A DNA stretch of 64,000 nt from Arctopsyche grandis. Its lineage: Eukaryota > Arthropoda > Insecta > Trichoptera > Hydropsychidae. Under the pieces are notes generated by a model. The model was not told where the DNA came from and ran no database searches. It worked only from the letters and a program-made list of their open reading frames with translations. A program made the position numbers and the translations under genes. Below, in pieces: positions 1-9,905 of the stretch; position 1 is the first letter of the stretch, and every line of letters begins with the position of its first letter. Location: assembly GCF_051622035.1 (NCBI RefSeq), contig NC_135355.1:7242001-7306000 (forward strand), given 5' to 3'.

Positions 1-511
1 AATTCTTATGTTAAATTGAATTTGAGACTCTTTACGTGCTAGCCGTTTCTTATTTAATACGTGGTACAATCTACGGGAACCATCAGGATTTTGCCATGCC
101 CATTCAAACTGAAATTAAGATTGAAAATAGAATTAAAAGCATTACTAAATCACAGAGTCATTACTTAACTAGAAAACAAACCCTTAACGCAGCAATATTA
201 TTTGGAAAGCCGTGAACTATCAAAACCATCTTCCTGAAAATGATTTGTCATTCTGTTATTGAATACTTACGTAAAACAAAAAAATAATAAAAAATATGAT
301 ACCATGGTCCTCTATTACTGGTTTTTCTAGCACCCCCAGCCCAACATCCTTTATTATGTTGATTTATTCTCCTGTTTGGGTTTACCGTGTAACCAATGTA
401 AGTTCGTCCTAAATACTTTTCATTTAATGAATATAAAAGGTAAACACCAAATAAATTCTCAACCAAATCAGGTTTATCCATGGAAGAACATTTATTTTTA
501 AGAAGTTCCAA
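1..511 (-). CDS. SLX1: Structure-specific endonuclease subunit SLX1 (5' part; gene runs off the window)
   Basis: Catalytic GIY-YIG subunit of the SLX1-SLX4 nuclease, which cuts branched DNA and Holliday junctions in the nucleus. Three exons can be joined: 511-303, 233-182 and 108-1 (partial). The first split codon (TG|G) makes the Trp of NRGPW. The second junction falls between codons and joins AALR to FEWAWQNP. Visible family motifs are GVYLLYSL and TYIGYT (the GIY-YIG pair), [10 protein letters not shown] with the catalytic Arg region, [11 protein letters not shown], and FEWAWQNP with the metal-binding Glu. The RING-like C-terminal domain lies beyond position 1. Two in-frame starts exist: Met at 511 or, closer to the family start, Met at 481 ([16 protein letters not shown]). 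The gene diverges from the ZNHIT2-like gene with about 210 bp between start codons. Identity is based on remembered family motifs, not a search. Confidence 0.9.
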
Positions 512-721
512 ACCTTCAAATACACAACCTAAATGTCAAACCGTTTATAAAATCAAACACGAGCGGTGTTGCCAGCTATTGACGAAAATTTTATAATTAT
601 TTGAAGGCAGAGACATCTAGTGGCGTTTACTAAAATGTCATTCCCATATGTAAATATTCTAATATGGCAGCCCCAGATGTCAAAATTTTAGGTTATAAAT
701 TTTAGATTGAAGCTTATAACG
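512..721. promoter_or_regulatory. Shared divergent promoter region of SLX1 and ZNHIT2
   Basis: The 210 bp between the two start codons must hold both 5' UTRs and promoters. No convincing TATA box or named factor site stands out. The compact head-to-head arrangement of two housekeeping genes suggests a bidirectional promoter. This is inferred from layout only. Confidence 0.5.
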
Positions 722-2207
722 ATGTCTAACGATATAAAAGTCGATTTTCATTGTAAATTGTGTCAACTGTAAGTATTTTTCTATTAAGCAATAATTTTAA
801 GCGTGTCTATCAAAACTTTTGGAATCTATGATTTTTCAACTGGTGAAATTTAGAAATGGATTAAATCAAATCTTTATTTTTTATTATTCTATCGTAGATG
901 CAATGAAAAGGACAGTAAGTACAGTTGCCCTCGTTGCAATGTACTATATTGTTCAATAGATTGTTACAAATCTAACTCGCACTCCCAATGTAGCGAAAGC
1001 TTTTATAAAGAATCGTTTATGGAAGAATTAGCATCCATGGATAGCGAGCCCCAGTCAAAGACTAAAATGATGGAGATACTCAAGAAGATGCACGATACTG
1101 AAAATCCATGTAGAAACCCAATAGCTGACGCTTCCAACATTCCAGATGAAGAGTTTGATATTCTTGATACCGATTTGGCTGACGACGAGGGTGAAAAAGA
1201 CTCTGATGATGATGAGTCAATTCCCGATTTAGCCAACCGACTCGAAGGTATTGATTTGGATGATAGTGAAGCAATATGGCACCTCCTCACGGACGATGAA
1301 AAAAAAGAATTTGAAACTCTTGTGAAGAATGATATCACTAAAATACTGCCAGTTTGGGAACCATGGTGGTTGTTTTACAAAGAAAAGAAGCTTGTTAGTG
1401 AAATTGATGAAAATAAATTAAATGACGAATTCGATTACAGAAAAGCGTGTCCAAGTATAATTGAGAATATTAAAGATTTCAATGACATTTCGGTAAGATT
1501 TGTGAAAATTTCTTCGTTCATATTATTCCTTATCGTTGTTTGTGATAATTGTTGTTAATATTTTTAGAAAAGCAAACCGGCTCCGTGCGTTAAATATAAT
1601 ATTGTAAACGTCCTTTCATCTTACATCTATATGACTAGACTTTTCAATGGAGATCATTATGATCTCGGACATGAAGCGATTTCTTGTTTTATTCTATTGA
1701 GTGGTAATCTCAATAAAGGAACGAATTTTGAAAATATTGATACAGCATTAGAAGCCGTCATTCAAGAAAGTTTTACTGTAAAATTGTCATTCACTTATAA
1801 ACTATGTTTATTTCATTATATAAATAAAATCAAAACAATTTATCACTATGTTTCAGAATGAAGCCTTTGCCTGTTCTAAAACGGATAAAGATCAAATAAA
1901 ATATGACTTAAAACGAGTACTGCATGGACCAGAAGAGTGTAATAAAATATTTTATATACAATGCGCTTTGTCTGATGTTTTAAGCCTATTGATCAATTTT
2001 AAAAAGTCTGCATCGACAAAGGTAACAAAGAAAATGGATAAAACAAATAATTTTACACACAAATTTTCATGGAATGGTGAAATTCAAAATCCAATACCGA
2101 AGGAAAAATACAAACAGACAGTGAAAAAAATTGAATATTATTTGTCATTTATAAAAAATCATGGTGCAGAAACAGTTACAGATTTATTAATTGATTTACA
2201 TTTTTAA
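722..2207 (+). CDS. ZNHIT2: Zinc finger HIT domain-containing protein 2-like
   Basis: Four exons join in frame: 722-768, 898-1492, 1568-1777 and 1857-2207, giving 1203 nt and 400 residues, close to the usual size of ZNHIT2. Residues 11-47 form a HIT zinc finger: CKLC, CNEKD, CPRC, CSIDC, then a His and a final Cys. This finger is split by intron 1. After it come a strongly acidic stretch (about residues 80-130, DDEGEKDSDDDES) and a helical C-terminal half typical of the family. ZNHIT2 links the R2TP/URI chaperone machinery to assembly of large complexes such as U5 snRNP and RNA polymerase II; that role is family knowledge. Donors are GTAAGT, GTAAGA and GTAAAA. The stop codon TAA overlaps an AATAAA signal at 2206-2211. 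ZNHIT3/6 are less likely because of the length and acidic linker. Confidence 0.85.
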
Positions 2208-2238
2208 TAAATATAAATGATCAAATTTACTTTTAGTA

Positions 2239-3081
2239 TCAAAATTTGAGTTCGGAATACCAATCTACAATGGAACAATCATACCACATGTAAACACCTC
2301 TATACTCCTTTTTGTCCTTATCATCGCCAATAGCAAGACACAATGGAGCCTTGGCACCCTCTTCGATGGTCAACGGACCTTTGTGTGCCGTCATATCAGT
2401 GTCTACATAACCTGGATGAACGCAATTAACAAAAATACCTTTCGAACCATATTCCCTGTCCTGGATGAAAGTCAAAGCACAAACGGCTACTTTAGATACA
2501 GCGTAAGCAGAAGATCCCCATCCGTCAGCCTCATTGGTACCTTTTTTTGCCGATTCTACAAATTGTCGCACCAATTCTGACAAGATTGGTTCAGTGAGGG
2601 TTTTATCAGACAGTTTCTTTCTAAGATCTTCACTTGGTATGAGATACAAGTGTCCTACCGAACTTGACAAATTCACGACTTTAGCGTTAGGTTTCAATAT
2701 GGGAAAAAGAATTTTGCAAGTCGACACCAAAGAGAAGTAATTGACAAATATTGTTTCTTTCGCTTGTACATCGAATGGTTCTGTTGTGACGTTAAAAGCG
2801 ATCGCTGCATTGTTAATAAGGATATCAATTCCTCCATACTTTTCTTTAATGTGATCTCGGATACGTTTGACGCTCTCTTCGTCAGTTATGTCTAATTGAT
2901 GATATATAGGTGACAGTCCTAGTTTGTTCAACTCGGCTACAGCACGCTTTCCTCTTGTTTCATCTCTCGCTGTCAAATACACATCTCCTTCGTGCCAACG
3001 TTCGCATAATCCCTTTACTATGCCATAACCGATGCCTTTATTGGCACCGGTTACAATAGCCACTTTTTTGTTTTGAGACAT
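2239..3081 (-). CDS. Carbonyl reductase 1-like short-chain dehydrogenase (copy A)
   Basis: NADPH-dependent carbonyl reductase of the CBR1 type, a single-exon ORF of 280 residues. Visible motifs are the TGANKGIG cofactor loop near the N-terminus, the NNAA structural motif, a catalytic Ser in VVNLSSS, the YAVSK active site (Y-x3-K), and the HPGYVDTDM segment. The reading frame stays open 30 nt upstream of MSQNKK, but a 3' splice site (tttcag) ends at 3099. The true start is therefore Met at 3081, preceded by a short spliced 5' UTR. The nearest paralogue is copy C, with which it shares GHLYLIPS and KEYRGVYMW; copy B lacks the KKEYR insertion. It converges on ZNHIT2 with only 31 bp between stop codons. 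The likely role is reduction of quinones and carbonyl compounds in the cytosol; the substrate cannot be told from sequence. Confidence 0.9.
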   Translation of the reverse strand: MSQNKKVAIVTGANKGIGYGIVKGLCERWHEGDVYLTARDETRGKRAVAELNKLGLSPIYHQLDITDEESVKRIRDHIKEKYGGIDILINNAAIAFNVTTEPFDVQAKETIFVNYFSLVSTCKILFPILKPNAKVVNLSSSVGHLYLIPSEDLRKKLSDKTLTEPILSELVRQFVESAKKGTNEADGWGSSAYAVSKVAVCALTFIQDREYGSKGIFVNCVHPGYVDTDMTAHKGPLTIEEGAKAPLCLAIGDDKDKKEYRGVYMWYDCSIVDWYSELKF

Positions 3082-4881
3082 GTCAATGGATAGAAGATCT
3101 GAAATAAACATTTAAATTTATGATTAATGGACAAATACTTACGAAACTAAAGTATTTATTAAAACGATATTTGAAACTCATATAAATATTCTGAATTTTG
3201 AATGTTTCCTATAAAATGCTGCAAACATAATAGACATAGTTAGAGTACTGAATAGTGGTGCAATCAGATTTTGGAAAAAATAATTAAGATATATTTGATC
3301 ACACACTAAAAATCAAGGTTTCCCGTCAAAAACTAAATGTATTATCCACCTATTATAATCGTAAAAATTCTAAAGATCACTTTCATACTATCGGAATTCT
3401 TAGCAATACCATTTTCAAAAATACTGGACGGACGAAGAAGACATGTTCGAGACAATCCGGTCGTCTATGAATATATGCTTATATAACAAAGGTATAGAAA
3501 TATAAATATGATGCTTACATACGAGTGTATGTATCTATATTTAATGTTAAAACTATAGATAAAAGATAATTTTTTGCAGACATTTTTCAAATAAGAATTA
3601 TTTCAAAAATGTCTATTCATTTTTAGGTTATTTGAATGTGTAGTAGAACTGTCAAATATTATTAAAAAAAAATGCCTGTTTTTGCTGGTAATAATACGAT
3701 TGGACTTTTAAATCAATGAATTTAATGTCAAACTATATATATTATATGTATGCATGCATATTAATGTGCCTCTATAATAGCATAAAAATAGTTGTTAAAT
3801 TTTTGTACTATATACTTCAAGATATTGATAATTAATGTATATAATAATACCTGACACGTTAATATGTACTTGGCTCAAAGATTCAACTAGTGAATTAATT
3901 TTTTATAAATAATTGACTTCTACGTTCTGTAAACACGTCCGATAACACAAGTACACATGTACAAGTGTTTCTCAACCTTCTTGTAGCCTTAAAGTAATGG
4001 TGCTTAAGCTTTTTATAAATCGGGTCAGTTTATCAAAATTCTCAATATTCGCAGGCTGCAGAATATACAACAGAGCCAGAGCTTCTCATAGACTTTGTAT
4101 ATGATTCCAATTTTGGGCTTCTTACGTTTTTTAGGTAATATAATAATATACATATGTACATATACATATATGTACCAATAAATATCAAGATACCACTTAA
4201 ATATCCAAAATATGCATTGCAAACGATTTTTTTTATGCCTTCTGCATACATAGATATATCGTTGCTTTGCAGTAGAGAGATGAGTTATTCATAATTTACA
4301 AATTCTGTAGTCACTTTTCAAGCAAACATATTCTGTGGTTGAAGTTACGTAAAAATTTAAGAAATGGATGTGGTTTATACGTATGTATGTAGATAAAGTC
4401 TACGTATAAATATTTTTGTTTGTGTAAATGTTGTGGTGAATTGTTATGCTTGATAAAACAAACATAATACGAAATTACTGAAAATTTAATAAAAATAATT
4501 TCCATATGGAGACTGATCAAAGCCATTGAGGTTTATTATGTTTCAATTTTTAAAACTATTTTTTTGATTTTATACTTCTGAAATTATGAAACATCAACTC
4601 ATGTGTGAAAAATAAAGTCAACAATAATTTAAAAAATATAATCAAGGTATAAAATCTATTTTATGGATATAGTGAGAATGATTTGTGTGCCATGTGTTCT
4701 GTAGATCATTGCGATTTCCATCTGAAAGAGAGAGAATGAATAAAATGATTTTACATTGAAATAACAAACAATATGTACAATTTTTTTTTACTTTTATTAA
4801 AAAAAGCAATAGAAATAGTTACAGATTTGTTAGTTAAGGTACATTTCCAATGAATAAAAATGATCAAATTAACTATTAGAA
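3082..4881. other. Intergenic region between carbonyl reductase copies A and B
   Basis: AT-rich spacer that should contain the 5' UTR exon and promoter of copy A; the copy A acceptor site is at 3100-3099. No other gene was found. The short reading frames at 4025-4251 and 4311-4526 are AT-rich and without recognisable content. A stretch around 4360-4470 resembles 17110-17230, with a shared phrase TTGTGGTGAATTGTT, so part of the spacer is probably an old dispersed repeat. Confidence 0.5.
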
Positions 4882-5718
4882 TCAATTTTTGAGTTGGGAA
4901 TACCAATCTACAATGGAACAATCGTACCACATGTAAACACCCTTGTTATCCTTCCCGTCGCCGATGGCAAGACTCAATGGAGCCCTGGCTCCCTCTTCGA
5001 TGGTCAGTGGACCCAAGTGTGATGTCATATCAGTATTGACATAGCCCGGATGGACACAATTCACGAACATACCTTTAGGGCCATATTCTCTATCCTGAAT
5101 GAAAGTTAAAGCACTGACAGCCACCTTCGATACAGAATAAGCGGAGGATCCCCATCCGTCAGCTATATGCGTACCGTTTTTAGCAGATTCAACAAATTGT
5201 TTCACCAATTCTGTCAAACCCGCCTCTGTGAGAGTTTTATCAGACAGTTTCATCCTCATATCATCGTTCGTTATGCGAAACGAGTGTCCTGCAGAGCTCG
5301 ACAAATTGATGACCCTTGCGCCAGGTTTCAATATGGGAAAAAGGATTTTACATGTCGACAGTAGTGAGAAGTAATTGACAAAAGTTGTCTGTTCTGCTTG
5401 TTCGCCAAACGGTTCGGGTGATTTTCCCTTAAAAGCGATCGCTGCATTGTTGATGAGAATATCGATGCCACCATACTTTTCTTGAATATGGTCTCGGAGA
5501 CGTTTGATGCTCTCTACATCAGTTATATCCAATTGGTGATATATGGGAGTCAGTCCTAATTTATTCAACTCTGAAACAGCATTCTTTCCTCTTGTTTCAT
5601 CCCTAGCCGTCAGATACACATCACCCTCCTTCCAACGCTCACACAATCCCTTTACTATTGCATAACCGATGCCTTTATTGGCACCAGTTACAATTGCAAC
5701 TTTTTTGCTCAGTGACAT
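4882..5718 (-). CDS. Carbonyl reductase 1-like short-chain dehydrogenase (copy B)
   Basis: Second paralogue, 278 residues, uninterrupted. It has the same order of motifs: TGANKGIG, NNAA, INLSSSAG with the catalytic Ser, YSVSK, HPGYVNTDM. It differs from copies A and C by GHSFRITNDDMRMK in place of the GHLYLIPS segment, and by a shorter C-terminal loop (DGKDNKGVYMW), so it is the most divergent of the three. The start Met at 5718 lies 33 nt inside a 3' splice site (ttcag ending at 5752), the same placement as in A and C, which supports one ancestral gene with an intron in the 5' UTR. Enzyme class is clear; the substrate is unknown. Confidence 0.9.
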   Translation of the reverse strand: MSLSKKVAIVTGANKGIGYAIVKGLCERWKEGDVYLTARDETRGKNAVSELNKLGLTPIYHQLDITDVESIKRLRDHIQEKYGGIDILINNAAIAFKGKSPEPFGEQAEQTTFVNYFSLLSTCKILFPILKPGARVINLSSSAGHSFRITNDDMRMKLSDKTLTEAGLTELVKQFVESAKNGTHIADGWGSSAYSVSKVAVSALTFIQDREYGPKGMFVNCVHPGYVNTDMTSHLGPLTIEEGARAPLSLAIGDGKDNKGVYMWYDCSIVDWYSQLKN

Positions 5719-5911
5719 GTTTGTAGATGAAAATAATCTTCTATGAAAAATCTGAAATATTTAAATTTACGATTATTAAAATATGTTTCAAAATAATAAA
5801 GCAAAATACATATGTTGAAAATAAAATAAACAGAAACTGTCTAAGTTGTATCAGTTATTATTTTTCCAATATATATTGATAGACATACAATACAAGATTA
5901 ATTTACTTTAC

Positions 5912-6455
5912 GACCATACGTCCCGTTTTAAACGAGACCGTCCCGTTTTTAGGTAGCCTTGTCCCCAAGCACAGCTTCGGGACGTCGAAATGTCCCGTTT
6001 TCAAAAAGAGAGTATATTTATTGAATTATTATATATACATCGTAAAATTATTGAATACATTTTATGCCTGCCCGGAACTAATGCACCCGTAGGAAGAGTC
6101 TTTTCACAGATGAACAAGTTGTGGACGACCGAAATAACGCAATTGCAAGTCTCAGTGCTTAAAGCGATGTTGTTAATTAAAATCAATTTTAAGAAATCCT
6201 GCCAAGAATTTCATTCTTATTTAAGCAAACCCAGTAATACTTAAGAAAATTTGTTCATTAGAAAAATATAAAACAACATAAATTTTTTATATTTATATTA
6301 TTCATTCCTGTTCTTTTCTTTTCTTCATCAACATTCCCGTCCTTTTTATTAATAAATAAAAACGATGAAAAAATACACGTTTTCTTGAATACACATATCT
6401 ACCATTACGTAAAAATTGGTACATGTCCCGTTTTGAGGAAAAAAATAAATGGTCA
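5912..6455 (+). pseudogene. hAT transposon remnant with C-terminal transposase fragment
   Basis: The frame at 5990-6244 carries the end of a hAT transposase: LCLPGTNAPVGRVFSQMNKLW followed by a short helical tail. This is the dimerisation region with the usual PxTNAPVERVFS pattern; Gly replaces the Glu. The flanks repeat GTCCCGTTTT several times (about 5929-5957, 5993-6000 and 6426-6435), and the edges read gaccat on the left and atggtc on the right. This looks like a short internally deleted element. The N-terminal part and catalytic residues are absent. Confidence 0.65.
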
Positions 6456-7297
6456 CATTATGTGTGAGCACAAAAACTGATGACTATTATTAGGTTTTAA
6501 TTGTATATTTTCAGAAAAATAAATAATTATGTTTTAAACACAACATTTAAATATACAATATTAAAAGTGTATGAAGATTGATTACTGATTGTAGTAATAG
6601 ATAATAGTATTTTTCAACCAAAATTCATAGGATACTAAAAAATCTTGAACTGTCAAACGTTACAGATACACTACACATGTATTATAGAATAAAAAAAAAG
6701 CGCGATTCACAGTAATTGGGTATTGTATTCGGTGATAATAATATTTCATTTCAATTAAATTCAAAATTTTATATATACCTAATAAGAATAATATTGATAT
6801 TAAAACAATTGCTTGTCGACAAATTACAGTGTCAATATAACATTACAGATATATTCTATAATATTTCAACACATTTGTATTTAAAATACCCAATATATGT
6901 ATGATATATACAAGTACCTAAGAATCTGAAGTCAAACCAATAGATGCCACCAGCAGACTAACAAATCGAGTGTAAATAATTGGTTCTTTATATTACACAG
7001 TATGACAGCACATGCCAACGTGTTTCTCAAACTTTATCTCAATCGAAATAATATACGTAAGTAGATACGTATGTGTACATTTATATATATTTTTAGAAGA
7101 CAAGGTAAGTATTATATAACAGGAATATATATATTAAAAATATGTTTTTGAAACTTTTAGAAAAATATAATATCGATATCAAACAAATCTACTCTGTACA
7201 ACAGATAGTGGATCTAATATGATCAAATTTGTCAATTTGAAACTGAAATAAACGAAGAAAATCAGATATTAATTATGAAAGAAATTATGAAGCAAAT
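6456..7297. other. AT-rich spacer, no gene seen
   Basis: No reading frame or RNA gene can be supported. The sequence is AT-rich with simple TATA and ATGTA runs. Confidence 0.5.
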
Positions 7298-7573
7298 ATG
7301 CTATATTCCATTGAGAACTGTTCTTTCCCTCATCTCATCGGAATAAAATGTGTGGTACATACTGTACAATTAACAATCAAAGATTCTATAAACGATTCCG
7401 ATGTAAATACAATTATATGTGAAGCTCGCGAGTTGACAATGAATTCATTATATATCAAAGATATCAATAAATACTTTATAAATTGGCGATCAAAAGTGCG
7501 CGATTCAAGCACATGTGAACGGAAAAGCAAGAGTAAGATTCTTTCTAAACTGTTGTCGCTCTTTTGTTCCTAA
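7298..7573 (+). pseudogene. hAT transposase internal fragment
   Basis: A 91-residue frame with the hAT pattern IKCVVHTVQLTIKDSI, in which the C..HxLQL box normally precedes the catalytic region, followed by degenerate sequence. There is no start or end of a gene. It is a decayed transposase piece 65 bp from the inverted-repeat element that hosts the Gypsy insertion, and may be unrelated to the remnant at 5.9-6.5 kb. Confidence 0.55.
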
Positions 7574-7837
7574 AAAGAGGACCCGATGAAAAGTTGGTAA
7601 GCCTAGAGAAAAACAATTAAGTAGGAATAAAAAAAAAGGTTGTGGCTATTTGCAGGTACTATATCTGCGAATTATTGGCTATTTGCAGGTATTATATCTG
7701 CGACAGGCACAAAGCCTTCTGCGCATGCGCGTGAACTTATAATCCGATTATAATTTCTTACATTTAATGTATGCTAGACTTGTTTAATCAATCGTTCATA
7801 AATTTAATTTTCGCACGTTATTATAATAGATTTATAT

Positions 7838-8098
7838 TGTAAAGTTATGAAGAGAGACGCCCGTAGACCGATGACGTCATGGTGGAGTCGGGCGTTGCGG
7901 CCAATGGCTGCGCCAGACTCCTTGACCAATGATAATACGTGTATGCGCTGAGCGCTCTATGATATAAGAATGGTACGCTCTCGATCGGTGGCATTCGGAT
8001 CCTGACCTCCACCAGACGAGCAGCAATAAAGACTTGGAACCTGCCTGCGTGTTTTCTTGTACCTCGACCTGACTCCACTTACCTCTGAATACTCTTCA
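7838..8098 (+). repeat. 5' LTR of the Gypsy element
   Basis: 261 bp, TG...CA. It contains a TATA-like GATATAAGAA at 7961-7970 and an AATAAA signal at 8025-8030, marking U3-R-U5. Compared with the 3' LTR it lacks a short segment after CATGGTG and carries an extra CTCCTTGAC-type segment, so the two have diverged by indels as well as point changes. Confidence 0.92.
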
Positions 8099-8099
8099 C

Positions 8100-8117
8100 T
8101 GGTGTCAGAAGTGGGAT
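8100..8117 (+). promoter_or_regulatory. Primer binding site, complementary to tRNA-Leu
   Basis: TGGTGTCAGAAGTGGGAT begins one base after the 5' LTR. Its complement matches the 3' end (CCA included) expected for an insect tRNA-Leu whose acceptor stem ends CTGACA. The assignment rests on recall of tRNA-Leu ends and can be checked against tRNA genes of the host. Confidence 0.75.
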
Positions 8118-8121
8118 CTAC

Positions 8122-9363
8122 ATGGTTGGGACAAGGAGCCACAAAGGTGCGGATTCAGGATCTTCAGCGCTGCCGGAAGAAATGGAGCCGAATCGAGAAC
8201 AAAGCCCTGGGGAGCCGAGCAACGGAGGACGGAGACGGGAGGAGCCGAGGAGCCGGGAGGAGCCGAGGAGCCGGGAGGAGTCGAAGAGCCGGGAGGAGCC
8301 GAGGAGCCGGGTGTCGAGGAGCCGGGTGCCAAGGACACCGGAGCCGAGCTACAAGGAGCTAAGCCAGGGAATGCCAAGCTGCCAAGAGCAGCTGCAGCAG
8401 AATGCGAGCTGCCAAGAGCAGGTCCAGTCCCTGCAAAACACCTTCGCCACGTTTTTGCAGTCCTGGGAGAAGTCTGCGACACCAACGCAGCCGAAAGCCG
8501 ACGTACATCCAGAACCACCGAGGAGATCAGAGGTATGTTACGAGGACAGGCGGACCACACAGCGAGACACGTACGGGGTGCGGCAACATTTCCACCGGTA
8601 CGACTACACCACGTTCGACGGTACTGAACGGTGGAAGGACTTCCTCAACCACTTCGAGTTTGCTGCACGGCTGAACAGGGAGACGACGAACCTGGAGGAC
8701 CGACTGTGCTGCCAACTCCGAGGTGCGGCCGCCATTTTCGCCAGTCAGCTGCCATCGACGCTGAGCTACGACGAATTGACGGAAGAGCTGGCACAACGCT
8801 TCAGACGACAGGGCACACCGATTGCATGCCATGCGGCAGCGGAGCAGAGAAGATGGAGTGCGGAAGAACCAGCCGCGGACCACGTAGATGCGATACGAGC
8901 CCTCTGCGAAGACATGCTGGAGGGCGTCCACACGAACGCCGAAGCAGTCGAACGCATGACCGTGTGCATAGCGGCGAACTCCTTCACGTACCCCAGTCTA
9001 TGGGCCAAACTTGGCGCGCTCCAGATCACCCCGACTACAGCGGACGTGATAACCAGAGCCGACGCAACACGACAAGCCATCATATTGGAAGCGAAGGAAC
9101 AACGGTCGGCACAACCACTGTCGAGAACAGTACGTCCCGACGCGGGAGCGTTCAGACCATCTGGACCGGCCGTGCGACCCCCACGATGGGTGTCATCGGA
9201 CCAGACAGCGCGACCAGCCGCTACTACTCCAACGTGCTGGAACTGCGGAAAAACGGGACACATTAGCCGGTTGTGCCGTAAGAAGAGGGTCCGGAAGCTG
9301 GAGCCAACGAACGACGAGGATGAAGACGACGACGAGGAGGCGGCTTCGGGAAACGAGCAGTGA
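8122..9363 (+). CDS. Gypsy Gag polyprotein
   Basis: 413 residues, open throughout. The N-terminal quarter is low complexity, built from repeated Arg-Ser-Arg-Glu-Glu units encoded by tandem GGAGCCGAGGAGCCGGGA-like repeats at 8220-8320. A retrotransposon capsid domain follows (about residues 165-300, starting near HRYDYTTFDGTERWKDFLNHF). Near the C-terminus is a single CCHC zinc knuckle, CWNCGKTGHISRLC, and then an acidic tail. The frame ends at a TGA six bases beyond a G GGA AAC heptamer, where pol would be entered by a -1 shift. Confidence 0.9.
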   Translation: MVGTRSHKGADSGSSALPEEMEPNREQSPGEPSNGGRRREEPRSREEPRSREESKSREEPRSRVSRSRVPRTPEPSYKELSQGMPSCQEQLQQNASCQEQVQSLQNTFATFLQSWEKSATPTQPKADVHPEPPRRSEVCYEDRRTTQRDTYGVRQHFHRYDYTTFDGTERWKDFLNHFEFAARLNRETTNLEDRLCCQLRGAAAIFASQLPSTLSYDELTEELAQRFRRQGTPIACHAAAEQRRWSAEEPAADHVDAIRALCEDMLEGVHTNAEAVERMTVCIAANSFTYPSLWAKLGALQITPTTADVITRADATRQAIILEAKEQRSAQPLSRTVRPDAGAFRPSGPAVRPPRWVSSDQTARPAATTPTCWNCGKTGHISRLCRKKRVRKLEPTNDEDEDDDEEAASGNEQ

Positions 9364-9390
9364 TCGGCCTGTTACGGGTCAGACCGATCA
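9348..9390 (+). promoter_or_regulatory. Probable -1 ribosomal frameshift signal between gag and pol
   Basis: The heptamer GGGAAAC (9348-9354) is in the correct phase for tandem slippage (X XXY YYZ in the gag frame). Six bases downstream a 7 bp stem can form between TGATCGG (9361-9367) and CCGATCA (9384-9390) with a 16-base loop. The stem begins at the gag stop codon. The shifted frame leads straight into the protease frame. Confidence 0.65.
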
Positions 9391-9905
9391 CCGGTGCACG
9401 CAAAACACCCGGAGTGAACAAACTGGACGCCAGCGGCACGGCCGGCTCGTTTGTCGTGAAAGGAGAGATCGGAGGCGTGCCGTGTCGAATGGTGGGGGAC
9501 ACCGGGGCGTGCATCACAGTGATCAACCCGGAACTGTTCGCGAAGATCTCTCCTAAGGATTACACCGTCGTGAAGGGCCATTACAGCAGAGCGCGGCAAG
9601 CAGCGGGCCAAACCATCAAGATCCACCGATGGATACGGGTGACCCTTAATCTGCAGGGCGAAAAGTTTCCGTGGAACGTAGCGGTGGCGGATATCCAGGA
9701 TCCCATATTGTTGGGACTGGACGCACTGAGACATGTCCGAGCGGAGAGGAGAAGTGTATCATCAGGGGCGTGCAACGCGAGAAAGGGAAGAAAAATGCAC
9801 CTGCTGTCAAGAGCATCCGCGGGGAAATACCCCACCCGAAGATCACGGCGTTACTCGAGAGGGCTGATATTCTGCCAGAAGAGAAACGGCGCCTCGAGAC
9901 CATGA
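9360..9905 (+). pseudogene. Gypsy protease region of pol
   Basis: The frame holds an aspartic protease: CRMVGDTGACITVI with the active-site DTGA near 9500, and the later PILLGLDAL segment near 9705. The expected frame is lost shortly after (about 9735-9770), where a small indel moves the true pol reading to another frame. Residues beyond LRH are therefore out of frame. The start shown is simply the first codon after the -1 shift region, not a real initiation codon. Confidence 0.8.

Noticed and set aside
1003-1338. Ser-rich frame antisense to ZNHIT2 exon 2
   Set aside because: Mirror of the acidic coding stretch of ZNHIT2; no splice or start support.
8105-8560. Pro/Ser-rich frame antisense to gag
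   Set aside because: Shadow of the repeated Arg-Ser-Glu coding units in gag.
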